The notes: generated by a model not told the origin, from the letters alone. A DNA stretch of 52,588 nt from Candidatus Bathyarchaeota archaeon (GCA_022865885.1 JALHSQ010000085.1:1-52588), one strand, 5' to 3'. Numbered from the stretch's first letter, positions 18,046 through 28,255 are shown. Numbers and translations are program-made.

Positions 18046-18055
18046 AATATATAAA
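18046..18055 (-). promoter_or_regulatory. TATA box for the cyclophilin gene
   Basis: The complement reads TTTATATATT, centred about 26 bases before the ATG (18024-18022). That is the normal archaeal TATA-to-start-site distance, so transcription would begin at the start codon. Confidence 0.6.
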
Positions 18056-18346
18056 CATATTGGGCTGAGCGCAGGAGATCAATTCCTTGAACCATTAGAG
18101 GCACGTGAGATCATGGATCACCAACTCCGGTTCATTGCAATCTCAGGATTCATGCCATGACATCTAATATTGACAAGTAGTGAATTAGCACTGCGAATAC
18201 GAGCCGCCCCCTACCGAACTGGCATCCAGCCGAGATTGGCGGGCTAGAAGCAACTTATGGAGTGTAGACGCAAGAATGCTTCTTTTGCGCGCCTGCACAC
18301 AAAAATTCTCTTGACACACCTAAGTCTTTATCTGGCATCTCCAACC

Positions 18347-19561
18347 ATGAATTTATACCTCGAATCTGCAAGGAATTGGAAAGTGAAAGAACAAGTGGAC
18401 CAGAAGCCAGACGGAAAGAAGCAAATTGCTTTACTTGGAGCGGCACATTCATTCAACCACTCGCTGTTCTACATAGCACCAACACTCCTGCCGCTAATCA
18501 TGAAGTCCTTGAATGTAACCAAGTCCGAAATAGGCCTAGTATCAATGATCGCATCCTTTACTTACGGCTTCGGCGCGTTGGTAGGAGGACCATTGGGCGA
18601 CAAGATTGGAGAAGAAAGAACAATCACAATATCACTTTTACTCTCAGGGCTTTCAACGTTCATCATGCTCATGACCGATTTCGCGCAAGGCATCTACGTT
18701 TACGCTCTAGCGCTGATCTTGATGGCACTATGGGCTAGCCTTTACCATCCAACAGCTAACTCCTTGATCTCGAAAACTTTCAAGGGCAGAGTAGCAGAAG
18801 CAATGGGTCTACATGGTGTAGGCGGAACCATTGGCGTGGCTGCAACCCCCATCATAGCTGGAGGGTTGGGCGAATGCTTCGGGTGGACGTGGGCTTTCAC
18901 CGCATTTGGTTTAATCTGCATAGTACTTGCATTAGCTTTGGCCAGAAGTTTCGGCAGAAAAGAAGCAAGACATGATGGCCAAGGAACATTGATCAACGCC
19001 CTAAAGATCCGCGAGCTCTGGATACTCTTGATCTTCAACGTGGCAGTAGGGCTTTTCATGAAAGGTGTTGAGTTATACACACCAATATACCTTTATGAGA
19101 ACCGAAATATTGATCTCTGGTGGGTATGGATAGCATACACGGCAATCTTGACTGCTGGCATCTCGGGACAATGGGTTGGAGGAAAAGCCTCTGACAAGTA
19201 CGGTTCGAAGAAAGTCCTGATAGCCACGATGGTCGGCGTCTGTTTGAGTCTTGTTTCCCTTCTGCTATTCCCAATCCCTTTAGTTGGCATAATCCTCTTC
19301 GTTATGCTCTATGGCGTATCTTTCTTTGCGCATCAACCTTCGCTGAATTCGCTAACTGGCTTTCTATCTCCGACTAGTCAACGGGGGGCAGTATATGGTA
19401 TACTCTTCTTCACGTCCTTTGGAATAGGCTCTATCTCACAGGTCATAGCGGGATACATGGCTGACGCGTACGGTTTGGACTCAGCTTTCTACTTGTTCAT
19501 AGGCTTTGCAGTTGCAGCTCTACTATTATCATTCAGACTTCCAGATAAACGAGAAGAATAG
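18347..19561 (+). CDS. MFS transporter
   Basis: A major-facilitator-type transporter of 404 residues from ATG 18347. An ATG at 18257 in the same frame would add 30 residues that look non-native, so I prefer the later start. It has about 12 membrane segments and the loop motif GGPLGDKIGEERT between segments 2 and 3 (the MFS G-x3-D-R/K-x-G signature), with a second copy at GGKASDKYGSKK. The general look (HSFNHSLFYIAPTLLPLIM) is that of the fosmidomycin-resistance-like/FSR group. The substrate cannot be predicted. A dispersed motif copy lies 26 bases after the stop. Confidence 0.75.
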   Translation: MNLYLESARNWKVKEQVDQKPDGKKQIALLGAAHSFNHSLFYIAPTLLPLIMKSLNVTKSEIGLVSMIASFTYGFGALVGGPLGDKIGEERTITISLLLSGLSTFIMLMTDFAQGIYVYALALILMALWASLYHPTANSLISKTFKGRVAEAMGLHGVGGTIGVAATPIIAGGLGECFGWTWAFTAFGLICIVLALALARSFGRKEARHDGQGTLINALKIRELWILLIFNVAVGLFMKGVELYTPIYLYENRNIDLWWVWIAYTAILTAGISGQWVGGKASDKYGSKKVLIATMVGVCLSLVSLLLFPIPLVGIILFVMLYGVSFFAHQPSLNSLTGFLSPTSQRGAVYGILFFTSFGIGSISQVIAGYMADAYGLDSAFYLFIGFAVAALLLSFRLPDKREE

Positions 19562-20085
19562 TTAGATTCCCATATGCAACGAGTCCGTATACAAAAGCAT
19601 CAACAAAGCACAGTTTATGTGACGTAGTCCCTTTGAGAAGCCCTTTCAAAAACGGCAAGCGCCTTCGGAGATCCCGAAAATAGTCGAAGCTTATTAATAC
19701 ATGATCAAACTGATGCTGAGAGACAAGTTTCCTCGTCTGGAAGATATGATTTCAAGATTATCACCAATGAGAAATCATGTCTACTGCAAGAAAGCTGTCA
19801 TTGAAACTAGGCAAGCACTTAAATGACCTACGATTCTTCGAGGAAGGAGATTCTCCCATTCGAATACCAGTTCGAAAGACCCACGATTGAAAATAGATAG
19901 ACATTTAATAATCAAATGTCGAGAATTATAGATGCCACAATTGCACCAACGCAGCAATTTCACCATCCACTCGCCGTTTTCAAATTGGAAAATCCCGAAA
20001 AGGAATAACTGCATCGTCACATAGGTCAAGCGCATTCATTTCGCGAAACATCAGCCAGAGTCTAGCAGCTTTCACACTTGCAGAA
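19562..20085. other. intergenic, no gene seen
   Basis: Contains dispersed motif copy 2 at 19587-19604. A complement frame at 19781-20035 has no protein-like features. Nothing else was recognised. Confidence 0.5.
19587..19604 (+). repeat. dispersed 18-base motif, copy 2
   Basis: GTATACAAAAGCATCAAC, identical to the consensus, 26 bases after the MFS stop. It shares GAGTCC before and AAAG-CAC after it with copies 1 and 3. Confidence 0.7.
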
Positions 20086-20493
20086 ATGTTCAGCAAACAG
20101 GTAGCAGCCTCGAACCTTCGCGAACCTTATAAGAGACCCGCAATTCCAAAGAGGAAATCATGCTTCAAAGGACCAGACATCATTGCTTTAACCCTTAAGG
20201 ATTATTTGAGTCAAAGAATCTCCACAAGAGAAGCAATAGCCACAATAGCTCATGGATTGTGCGACGTCAAGGCGTTAAGGACTGGACACGAAAGCAAGCG
20301 AATATGCAAGGCTTACAACAAATGGCTAAAAAACACCCCTCTGTCAGGACACAAAAACCATAAAACAGTTAAAAAGACCATTAGCAGAAACAACAATCTG
20401 AAAAACAAGTGTCGAAGCGCCTTGTCGTCACTCGTCCTTGTAGAGGAGTCTGCGCAATTCGCGCCAGAAAAGGAATGCAGACGAATCTCTTGA
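20086..20493 (+). CDS. hypothetical basic protein, doubtful
   Basis: A 135-residue frame, very lysine- and arginine-rich (NHKTVKKTISRNNNLKNKCR), with a helical middle (STREAIATIAHGLCDVKALR). There is no clear promoter or ribosome-binding site and no recognised family. It could be a real small DNA-binding protein or a chance frame. The 311 bases after it, to 20804, hold nothing convincing. Confidence 0.25.
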   Translation: MFSKQVAASNLREPYKRPAIPKRKSCFKGPDIIALTLKDYLSQRISTREAIATIAHGLCDVKALRTGHESKRICKAYNKWLKNTPLSGHKNHKTVKKTISRNNNLKNKCRSALSSLVLVEESAQFAPEKECRRIS

Positions 20494-20804
20494 ACCAAGA
20501 AGCTCAATCTCAAAGAACGCATCTCTTCGTCCAGATAGTTCAGGGAATACGTCAAAGAAGGGACATTTGGTCTTATGGCTAGTCCGTGTTGACTACGACT
20601 GCAGAAATAAGCGTTCTTGCATTGTCATCGTGATGAGACTGCGAAGAATAGTAGGTCAAGCACTAAGCTCTTCTGCGAATCCTTGTGGTCACAACTCCAA
20701 TAATAGCGAGCGCGTCTTTCAGTCACCAGAACTCGTAACCTTCTCTGGGTCAATCGAAAAAGATGAAAATCAATGGCTCGTGAAATCCAGGCTTTTTCCC
20801 TAGC

Positions 20805-21221
20805 TTAGCAATTGCCGATCACTTGAACTTTCACTGTTCTCTTTCGTGGATGCACATCTGTCTCTACAAATAGTATAGACTGCCAAGTTCCCAGTTCAAC
20901 ACGACCGTTGATTATCGGTCAGGTCTTGTCGGGCGGCAACAGTACAGATCTTAAGTGCGAGTGAGCATTCGATATGTGACCATAGTCTACATTCTTAGGT
21001 ACAAGTCTCTCTAAGAGATTCTTAATGTCGTCAAGTAAGCCATGCTCATTCTCTGTTAAAATGATCATACCCGTTGCGTGAGGAGCGAAAACATGCACAA
21101 ACCCATTCTTGACTCCTGATTCGTGAGCCGCATCATGGACCTTGCTCGTGAGATCTACGAACTCAATTTCGCCTTTAGTTGAGAAGCGATGCTTGGCATT
21201 AAATACTTTGAACTCAGCCAC
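20805..21221 (-). pseudogene. yjbQ: YjbQ/UPF0047 family protein interrupted by one in-frame TGA
   Basis: The frame from 21221 reads as a complete YjbQ/UPF0047 protein of 138 residues: FVDLTSKVHDAAHESGVKNG, VHVFAPHATGMIILTENE, ISNAHSHLRSVLLPP. The second part, PIINGRVELGTWQSILFVE to VQVIGN, follows in the same frame after a TGA at 20921-20919. The family position of the TGA is normally hydrophobic. The upstream part alone is 100 residues and would lack the C-terminal strands. One point mutation, or a sequencing error, explains it. The family has been linked to a weak thiamine-phosphate synthase activity; its true role is uncertain. It follows the acetyltransferase gene by 6 bases (operon). Confidence 0.75.
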
Positions 21222-21227
21222 ACTTCC

Positions 21228-21779
21228 TTACCCCAGAAGCATTGTCAGTATTACCTCGTCTACGTACTGGCCTTCTTTGAAGAATTTTCGGGGGATACGC
21301 CCGGTCTCTTTAAAGCCGACCTTTCTATAAACCTGTGTAGCGCGGTTATTGTTTGCGAAGGCTGAGAGAACTAATACCTTCAAACCTATAGTCCGACCTT
21401 GTTCGATCAGAGTCTTCATCATCTCAGTCCCGATTCCAACGTCTCTGAATCCCTCTCTTATCGCAATGCCTATCATTCCGACATGCTTGTCATACCCGCT
21501 ACTCCTTGTACTGAGTTCAGAGTTTGCCACTACTTTGCCTGCTACTTCGGCGACCATGTAAAACTCCTCTCCTTTCTCCACTCGGCATAATGCCTTGGAG
21601 AGCCAATCAATTTCTTCTAGGCGCGAGACAGGCTCATCTCTGATTATGTTCGCCCTCTCAGCCACCAGCGAGTTGATCATCTCTAGCAAATCATCCAAGT
21701 CTTCCCAACGAGGCATCCGCAAAACTACCCTGCGCCCATCTTTAGCTAGGAAACTTCGGATTACTGTTCCAACCTTCAT
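21228..21779 (-). CDS. GNAT-family N-acetyltransferase
   Basis: A 183-residue acetyltransferase from ATG 21779, where MKVGTVIRSFLAKDGRRVVLR begins like the family. An ATG at 21842 would add 21 atypical residues. Motif A is IGIAIREGFRDVGIGTEMM (acetyl-CoA pyrophosphate loop), and the C-terminus has NNRATQVYRKVGFKETGRI. It is close to RimJ/RimL-type enzymes, which acetylate protein or small-molecule amines; the substrate is unknown. It shares an operon with the YjbQ gene. A dispersed motif copy lies 74-91 bases upstream. Confidence 0.8.
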   Translation of the reverse strand: MKVGTVIRSFLAKDGRRVVLRMPRWEDLDDLLEMINSLVAERANIIRDEPVSRLEEIDWLSKALCRVEKGEEFYMVAEVAGKVVANSELSTRSSGYDKHVGMIGIAIREGFRDVGIGTEMMKTLIEQGRTIGLKVLVLSAFANNNRATQVYRKVGFKETGRIPRKFFKEGQYVDEVILTMLLG

Positions 21780-21852
21780 GCCGACTACTACGCCAACTCG
21801 GCTAATAAATCTCAACTCCCCTACAGCAAGTTGCCCAAACATAGTGTCTTTT

Positions 21853-21870
21853 GTTGATGCTTTCGTATAC
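21853..21870 (-). repeat. dispersed 18-base motif, copy 3
   Basis: The complement reads GTATACGAAAGCATCAAC, one change from the consensus, and continues like copy 2 (CAACAAAAGACAC). Confidence 0.65.
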
Positions 21871-22122
21871 GATTCGCAGGCTCTTCGCTCTTGTGAAGTC
21901 TGGTGAAACGTATGAACTCGAAGTAATACTCACACCACCATGATCACTAAACAGTGGGAAACACATCTGAAGAAGCGGAAAACGTGAGCCATCTAGCCTA
22001 CCCTAGAGACTACAAGTTTGCAGATCTATGAAAACAAAGCCAAGAAAGGGCTCCTTTCACATAATGAAATCTGGCTCTGTCCAAGCTCGTGAGGTCTGGT
22101 AGAGGGCTGATTGAACGTGCCT

Positions 22123-22140
22123 GTATACAATAGCATCAAC
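22123..22140 (+). repeat. dispersed 18-base motif, copy 4
   Basis: GTATACAATAGCATCAAC, one change from the consensus, in a gene-free region. Confidence 0.65.
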
Positions 22141-22748
22141 CAAGATGATAGCGAACGTGGGCCCAACTGAGAACAAACAGCGCCCCCAGGATTCATGAAA
22201 GGCCAAGACTTCTGGAATAAGACGTCTTACAAGAACCCTCACAAAGTTGTACAGCAATGAGTAGGAAGGCAAAACTGAAGAGAAACAGGACTACAGCAAT
22301 TGAATTGTGACGAGGAGGCTCGAACTATCTTCGAAGAGGAGGATGTTGAGTCTCGCATGGAGATTATCGTGGGTTTTTATATGAGGCCCCAGCCAACTCC
22401 ATATCTTGGCTATAACGCCCAGCAATAAAGGCTACAAGGAGCTTATTTTAGGATTTGAGCCTCAAATCAGGCTTTTCAATTTTCGGTTGGCTGAAGAAAT
22501 CAGGTTTATTCTTCAGCTCATCCAAATACGATCAAAATCAACCCTCACAAACGACCTCCGCATGGAAAATGGCCAGAAAAAAGCCGAAAACTGAGAAATA
22601 GACGTTACGAAGACTCGTTTTGGAACACCTCAGCAACACAGTTGAATGTGCCGATAAAGCCATGTTATGGGATTCCTCATATTGCCAAATCAGAAATAAC
22701 CGCTTTAATCACTCACAACACTCTGTTCTGCTAGAGAAGGTTACATGA

Positions 22749-25004
22749 GTGGCACGTTTCCCTGAAGATCACTTTGGAAATGACGTTGAAATTCTTGAGA
22801 AAAACGTTAGCGGAAGAAAGGTCAAAGTAGAATGGGATTGGGGAAACTTTGAAAATACTGAAGGGTTTCCTGTCGACGATAACCTCATAAATTGGGCTAT
22901 AGGACAAGAGCAGGCGCTGAAAGAGTGCTTTCTTTGCTTGGATGAATGGGTACATAAACTCAAGTGGCTTGAGAAGAACGAATGGTATGAAGGATGGAGC
23001 AAAGCTGATGAGAAGAAACCGTCAGCCAGGTCCGTCATAAGCCCTGGACCATACTTGCTGTTGCTAGGTGATCCTGGAACTGGAAAATCGTTGATTGGAC
23101 GAGCTCTTGCGGAAAAACTCACTCAGGTTTACAAGGAAAATGGTACAAAGTTGTTTGATGCGTTGTGTTGGAAGAATCTTGCACTGCCAAGCCAACCCAG
23201 AATATCTATTCACAAAGCTGGGGAAGGGAAGAAGACTCTTCATGTCGAACAGCTCAAGGAATACAAGAGAAAATTCACCACCAAAATAGGAATCAAAGCA
23301 TTACAGAGTTTCCTGCTTGTGATGGGGCTTGTCCTGATCTCTTTGGGATTCTACTTTATCATTCAGGCGTGGCTTAACTGGAATCTTAACGCGGATTATC
23401 TTGGAGCAACACTGCAACAATATTACCACGGCAACTTTGCCGACTATCTTATCGAAAGATTCGTCGGCCTAGTTCCGTTAACGTTCATTCCAGGTGGAAG
23501 CCTGATCTTCTTTAGTATAATGATTTGGTGGTTCTCAAGGCTTATGGGAGGGGGGGGTTTGAAGGGCATTGGCGGGGCCCAACAATCAGACGTTCCGAAG
23601 CTGATAGTTGATAATTCCTCTGGGCATGCACCCTTCGTGGATGCAACTGGTCACAGAAGTGCTCAACTCTTCGGCTCAATAGCTTGGGATCCATATCAAA
23701 CCGGCGGTTTAGGCACTCCGGAACATCAGAGAGTCAGTGCTGGAGATGTTCACGTTGCATCGTTGGGAATTTTGTACATTGATGAAATAAAGAATCTTGA
23801 TCCAGATGAGGCCGTGACACTCTTAACGGTTCTCGAGGATGGCCAGCTGCCAGTCACATTAAGAGGAAGACTGCAGGGCGGGGACACCGCTGCAATGGCC
23901 GTTTCAACCGAGCCAGTTCCAGCCATAACATTCCTAGTGGGAGCCGGCAACTTCGACAGTATAGGGCAAGTACACCCCGCGTTAATGGACCGTATCTATG
24001 GGTATGGAAAAGTAGTACGAATGAACAACGATATGCCTAACACTCTTGAGAACAGACGCAAATACGTCCAATTCATAACCCAGGAAATCAAACGTTTCAA
24101 CTTCACACCTTTTAGCAGAGAAGCATGCGTGGAAATACTTGAGGAAGGAAGACGTAGAAGCAACAAGAAAGACGCCCTAACTACAAGGTTTAGACCGTTG
24201 ATCTCAATAATCAAGACAGCTGCTACACTTGCGATGAACGAAGGGTGCGAGACTGTTGAGAGTAGACACGTCCGCGAAGCCATTGAGCAACACTGCAAAA
24301 CCATTCAAAGACAGATACTTGAGCACGACATGAATGAAAGAGGCAAGCTATTAGAGATAACCCCAGATGGCGCAACGATAGGGCAGATTCATGGTCTAGC
24401 GGTTGCGAAGGATCCATACAGCGGTGAGATGACTGGCAACGTATTAAATGTAAAGGCCCACATGGTAAAGAAAAGCGAGATGTTGAGAAACTATCCTCTG
24501 AAAGGATACTACAAAGTGACAGGTGTTGCAAAAGGGCAAAGTTTCATTTCTGACAGTATAGCCAAGGTTAGAAGTGTAGTTCTGCAAAGATATGGCGTAG
24601 ATATTGCTCAGGACTACTTAACACATATCGATTTCTCTCAATCCTACGGTGTGGATGGCCCATCTGCCGGTGTGACGATGACACTACTGTTGTGTTCACT
24701 AATTGAGGGAAAACCAGTCAGGCAAGATGTGGCTGTCACAGGGGAGATAAACTTGGGTACTGGCAACTCGATCCAAATAACAGCGGTGGGCGGAGTATAT
24801 GAGAAGATCAAAGCTGCTGAGGCTTGGGGCTTTCGAAAGGTAGTTATCCCACAGAGAAACTACGAGCATTCAATTGACGTCAAGGATTACAGGATACAGG
24901 TTGTTCCTGCCGCAACACTGGATGATTACCTGAGAGAGTGTTTGGTGGAAAAGCCGATGTTGAAGATTCCGTCTCAAGCTTATAAGCGCAGAATCAGTAA
25001 ATGA
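22749..25004 (+). CDS. lonB: archaeal membrane-bound Lon protease (LonB)
   Basis: A 751-residue ATP-dependent serine protease starting at GTG 22749, preceded by GAGAAGG. The AAA module has Walker A GDPGTGKS near residue 107, then two transmembrane helices inserted in the AAA domain (about residues 185-210 and 240-265), the hallmark of archaeal LonB. ILYIDEIKNLDPDE (Walker B) and sensor residues follow. The C-terminal protease domain has the Ser-Lys dyad: S639 in DGPSAGVTMT and K686 in GGVYEKIKAAEAWG. It degrades unfolded and regulatory proteins at the membrane. The gene is complete; the Hjc gene follows 63 bases on. Confidence 0.95.
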   Translation: MARFPEDHFGNDVEILEKNVSGRKVKVEWDWGNFENTEGFPVDDNLINWAIGQEQALKECFLCLDEWVHKLKWLEKNEWYEGWSKADEKKPSARSVISPGPYLLLLGDPGTGKSLIGRALAEKLTQVYKENGTKLFDALCWKNLALPSQPRISIHKAGEGKKTLHVEQLKEYKRKFTTKIGIKALQSFLLVMGLVLISLGFYFIIQAWLNWNLNADYLGATLQQYYHGNFADYLIERFVGLVPLTFIPGGSLIFFSIMIWWFSRLMGGGGLKGIGGAQQSDVPKLIVDNSSGHAPFVDATGHRSAQLFGSIAWDPYQTGGLGTPEHQRVSAGDVHVASLGILYIDEIKNLDPDEAVTLLTVLEDGQLPVTLRGRLQGGDTAAMAVSTEPVPAITFLVGAGNFDSIGQVHPALMDRIYGYGKVVRMNNDMPNTLENRRKYVQFITQEIKRFNFTPFSREACVEILEEGRRRSNKKDALTTRFRPLISIIKTAATLAMNEGCETVESRHVREAIEQHCKTIQRQILEHDMNERGKLLEITPDGATIGQIHGLAVAKDPYSGEMTGNVLNVKAHMVKKSEMLRNYPLKGYYKVTGVAKGQSFISDSIAKVRSVVLQRYGVDIAQDYLTHIDFSQSYGVDGPSAGVTMTLLLCSLIEGKPVRQDVAVTGEINLGTGNSIQITAVGGVYEKIKAAEAWGFRKVVIPQRNYEHSIDVKDYRIQVVPAATLDDYLRECLVEKPMLKIPSQAYKRRISK

Positions 25005-25067
25005 GTTTGGGTTTAGAGGGAAACGGCATCACTCTGTTTCTGATACTCCTTTAGCCTAGGAGCATCA

Positions 25068-25508
25068 TTGAACGTGAGGGAAGTTGACAAGGCAGCAATT
25101 AGAAGATGGCGAAAAAGAGGCTTCTACAGTGAAAATGTCCTTGTGAAGCTCTTACAGAAGAAAGGCTATAAAGCTGTTCGGATTCCTGTTAGCAATCCAA
25201 GTCTTAATCCCTTGCCGGACATCATAGCTAGGAAGGGCGCACATATTTACGCTTTCGAGGTGAAGAATGCTAGTTACTACGCATATTTTCCAAGGCAGCA
25301 AATTGAGAAGCTTTTCAGATTTCTTGATGAACTTGTCCCCCAACAGGTTGAATTTGGATGCAAGCACGCGATACTTGCAGCTCATTTAGGTAAGAAGTGG
25401 ATCTTCAAGGAGATAGAGTGGAAGGAATGGGAAAGAGGGCGACTACCCGAAAAAGCAAGAATTCTCAAGCGAGACAGAGGCAACTTCAAGTTGGAAAAAG
25501 GAAGCTGA
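25068..25508 (+). CDS. hjc: Holliday junction resolvase Hjc
   Basis: The 146-residue protein starts at TTG 25068 (GTG 25074 is possible). It has the archaeal Hjc nuclease pattern: RRWRKRGFYSENVLVKLLQKKGYK with a Glu at the first metal site, PLPDIIARKG (Asp), and YAFEVKNASYY (E-x-K), followed by a helix with QQIEKLFRF. It cuts four-way DNA junctions during recombination and fork repair. The 25 C-terminal residues are basic and non-conserved. It lies next to lonB, with no functional link evident. Confidence 0.85.
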   Translation: MNVREVDKAAIRRWRKRGFYSENVLVKLLQKKGYKAVRIPVSNPSLNPLPDIIARKGAHIYAFEVKNASYYAYFPRQQIEKLFRFLDELVPQQVEFGCKHAILAAHLGKKWIFKEIEWKEWERGRLPEKARILKRDRGNFKLEKGS

Positions 25509-25667
25509 AGCGACAAGAGAAAACAAACTTGTGACTCTGGCATTGCTTCTGTGCAAGGCGTATCAAGTAGAAGACATTAGAATCAAGTTGTTGGAAGTGT
25601 GAAGCACTACCCAAGAGAAGGATTCTAGAATACTTGCTTTTGGTATTGCCTATTGTTTTAAGTTTTT

Positions 25668-26414
25668 TCACCCAAATCTATCTTGGAAATCATGGCGCAT
25701 CCGTAGAAAATGCTTCAATGATTGTGCGTAAGCAGGTAGTTGACTTATGAAATCCTGCAATTGCAGAATTGGGACGACTGGTACGTCATCATAGAATTTT
25801 AGTTTACTTGTGATAAGTGACAGAACAATCGGCGTGAACTTGGCGTCTTCCCATGAGGCACATACAGTTTTGATTGTGGGGTTTGGCAAAGACTCTGCTA
25901 GGGCTTTCGTTCTTTTCACTTGTTCCTCAATGATTCTCTTCAATGATGATTGGTGTATCCCGTGGTGCCAACGTTTACAGTCTATGCATAATGCTAAAGG
26001 CTTTCTGCATCCTACAACGTCCATTTCCCATTTGCGCCCTCCATGTTTAAACCTCACGTTCCTACTAACACTGTAACCGTTCTGTTCTAAGATGAAAGTG
26101 ACTATGCTCTCAAACTCTTGCCATTGAAGAAAATTGCTTGCGAGTTCCAGATCGGCACCTAGGCCGACGCAGTAGACCGCCAATCTGACACGTTGGATAG
26201 AATCCAAGTTCAGTATGGAGTTTTGCACATTAATCAATCCATCGTTTTGAAGTTTTCGCAGCAATCTTTCAGCTACTTGTGATGAGATTCTTACTTCTTT
26301 GTTGATCAATTTATGTGAAATAGGTCCGTTCTTGGTTAGTTTAAGGATTGCTATAGCAAAGTCTCTGTCGATACTCAATAAGAACTCTCCATAAACTTCA
26401 CATAAAGACTTCAA
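25668..26414 (-). CDS. winged-helix/restriction-endonuclease-like protein
   Basis: A 248-residue protein with an N-terminal winged helix (SHKLINKEVRISSQVAERLL) and a PD-(D/E)XK nuclease-like domain: FESIVTFILEQNGYSV, WEMDVVG (Asp) and ALCIDCKRW (D-x-K). Archaea carry many such paralogs annotated as restriction-endonuclease-like or Holliday-resolvase-like; they may act in repair or in defence. No methyltransferase is nearby, so it is not part of a classical restriction system. It appears intact. The function is inferred from fold only. Confidence 0.65.
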   Translation of the reverse strand: MKSLCEVYGEFLLSIDRDFAIAILKLTKNGPISHKLINKEVRISSQVAERLLRKLQNDGLINVQNSILNLDSIQRVRLAVYCVGLGADLELASNFLQWQEFESIVTFILEQNGYSVSRNVRFKHGGRKWEMDVVGCRKPLALCIDCKRWHHGIHQSSLKRIIEEQVKRTKALAESLPNPTIKTVCASWEDAKFTPIVLSLITSKLKFYDDVPVVPILQLQDFISQLPAYAQSLKHFLRMRHDFQDRFG

Positions 26415-26515
26415 ATGTGCAGGTTGCGGGCGGACTCTTTAAAAGCTTTTCTACTTATCCATCAAGAAGCTGAGTCGACAAGAGCAGTACATAGCCAAGG
26501 AGCACTTACTCCAGT

Positions 26516-27076
26516 TTATTCGTGGATAATGTATCTCATGATTGGTCTGGTTTCTGAGCGGCGGGCAACTTCTAAGAACCCGACCTTGTGGAAGGCAGAT
26601 GCCAATCCTGTGTAAGCGAAGACATCAGGGAACTTGCCCTTTTTGGGTTCTATCGGGTATCCTTCAACGATCTTTCCCCCTCGCTTCCTTATGTGCTCTA
26701 TCGCAGTTCTCAGCAAGTGCACAGTGATTCCCTTATGTCTGAATTGCTTAGCTATATAGAAGCAAACGACCGACCAGACTTGCTTATCATCGACTCTTTT
26801 CAACACTTGAGAACGCTCCAAAGTCGGAAACATTTCTCTCGGAGCTACTGCACACCACCCAATCGGTTCGCCGTTCACGTAGGCGAGAATACCTGGAATC
26901 TCTCCTGAATCCACTATTTCCTTGAGGGCCATTCGGTTTCCTTCACCTTTCTGTTTGGCAAACTCCGAGCGTCTAAGTCTCCACAACATGCACCAGCATC
27001 CTCCGCAAGCTCCTCTTTTCCCAAATAGCCTCTCGAGATCATTCCATCGTTGTTTGGTTAATGGATAAAACTGCAA
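26516..27076 (-). CDS. GNAT-family N-acetyltransferase
   Basis: An acetyltransferase of about 186 residues if it starts at TTG 27076, before QFYPLTKQRWNDLERLFG. The longer frame to 27157 would overlap the DUF4872 gene by 55 bases and reads atypically. It has a cysteine-rich N-terminal segment GKRGACGGCWCMLWRL, then WSVVCFYIAKQFRHKGITVHLL (acetyl-CoA loop) and a C-terminal helix-strand FAYTGLASAFHKVGFLEVARR. The same type is widespread in archaea and bacteria; the substrate is unknown. Confidence 0.7.
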   Translation of the reverse strand: MQFYPLTKQRWNDLERLFGKRGACGGCWCMLWRLRRSEFAKQKGEGNRMALKEIVDSGEIPGILAYVNGEPIGWCAVAPREMFPTLERSQVLKRVDDKQVWSVVCFYIAKQFRHKGITVHLLRTAIEHIRKRGGKIVEGYPIEPKKGKFPDVFAYTGLASAFHKVGFLEVARRSETRPIMRYIIHE

Positions 27077-27102
27077 GTTTACAGTGTTCAACAGTATTCC
27101 CT

Positions 27103-28255
27103 CTACTGTTTCATTACAGTGTAAAGCGTTTGAAATGCCTTCGCTTCCTGTCTGCAACAGCTCATGATATTTCGCTGCAAACTCGATAATAAGGGTGAAA
27201 AGTTTTCTTTCCCAAAATTCTTACGAACATTTTCCACCAATTTGCCAATTTCAGCGTCGATTTTCAGCATTTTTCCCAAGGCATTTTCCTCTTGCTTCTC
27301 AAGATACCTGTTCTTTTCAATTATACGTTCTCTTATACTTCTTAGTCGTGGCCATGAGTCAGGGAGCGCAGATTTTGCCACTTCGCTCCAAGTTCTAGCT
27401 GATTCCTCGAAGATGTCTGCGACTTCCCTTAGGTCAGGATTGTTCAAGATCGCGCCAGCTTCTTGCAGGAATTTGGCGTACATCGTCCTGAAAGCACTGC
27501 CCCCCGTTCCCGAGATTTCAATGTAAACGAAAGTGTTGAAGAGACAACTGAATAAGCTTAGATCGTTGAATTGGTTAGGCCATTTTGCGACCGCTTCAGC
27601 CCATTTTTGGATGCCGGGTAAACCTATGTCCCTTATGGGAGGTTTCAACATGTTGATGCAGCATTTTTTGATTCCATCTCGAATACCCTGCTCCAAGTTC
27701 TTGATCTTTGAAGGATACTCGATCTTCAGCAATCTGTGCTTGGGCGGGAAAGGAGGATACTTGGATCCACGGGTTTTTTGAAGATCTTCTACGGTAATTG
27801 TCAACGGCCCTTTTTGCACGGTCTGATATGTAAACCATGTTTCTTTTTTCATTTAGGTCGAATACAATGAAGACATGAGCGCCAAAATGAGCAGCCTCGG
27901 GAACTGCAAAATACGGAAGGTAGGCCATGTCGCCGTAGCAGATAGCTGGTTCATTGGCTTTGAGCGTTCTCTTCAGTTCATCGAGAGCCTTTGTGGAACT
28001 CATTGTCTCAGACGTTGTTGCCTTGGCGCCAATGCGTCTACAAGTAGTTGTTAGAGGGTTTTCGTCTTTGCCATAGCTGGTGCCAATGAATGGCGTGGGC
28101 ATCATTTTCGTGTACCAATAGATGAAGCCGACGCCTCCTCCTAGACCCAAGAGCATCTCTTCGGATACAGGCAACTCATGAAAGGCCAGTGTTTTCATTA
28201 ATGAGGCAGTCTCACAATGCTTACCCCCAAACTGGTCAAATCCTTTAACGAGCAA
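27103..28255 (-). pseudogene. BtrH-N/DUF4872 family protein split by a one-base frameshift
   Basis: Two overlapping frames make one protein. The upstream frame (28255 down to about 27815) reads FGGKHCETASLMKTLAFHEL, GLGGGVGFIYW, FGAHVFIVFDLNEKRNMVYI. This is the N-terminal papain-like part, with the Cys in HCET, as in BtrH-type butirosin-biosynthesis proteins. The downstream frame continues GPLTITVEDLQKTRGSKYPP through the DUF4872 helical domain. They join at a run of five A residues before GGG (T5 at 27811-27815): one A too many gives the shift. The family acts in aminoacyl or acyl transfer in specialised metabolism, but in archaea the role is unknown. It is a frameshifted gene, a homopolymer sequencing error or a +1 shift. 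Confidence 0.7.

Larger units (their letters stand above)
21843..22748. other. 900-base region without a convincing gene, holding two dispersed motif copies
   Basis: Short frames (for example 22406-22594, 62 codons, and one ending near 22428 that reads DEEARTIFEEEDVESRMEII) have no start signals or family match and may be remnants. Motif copies lie at 21853-21870 and 22123-22140. Near the right end, GCTTTAATC (22702-22710) and GAGAAGG (22734-22740) look like the TATA box and ribosome-binding site of lonB. Confidence 0.5.
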
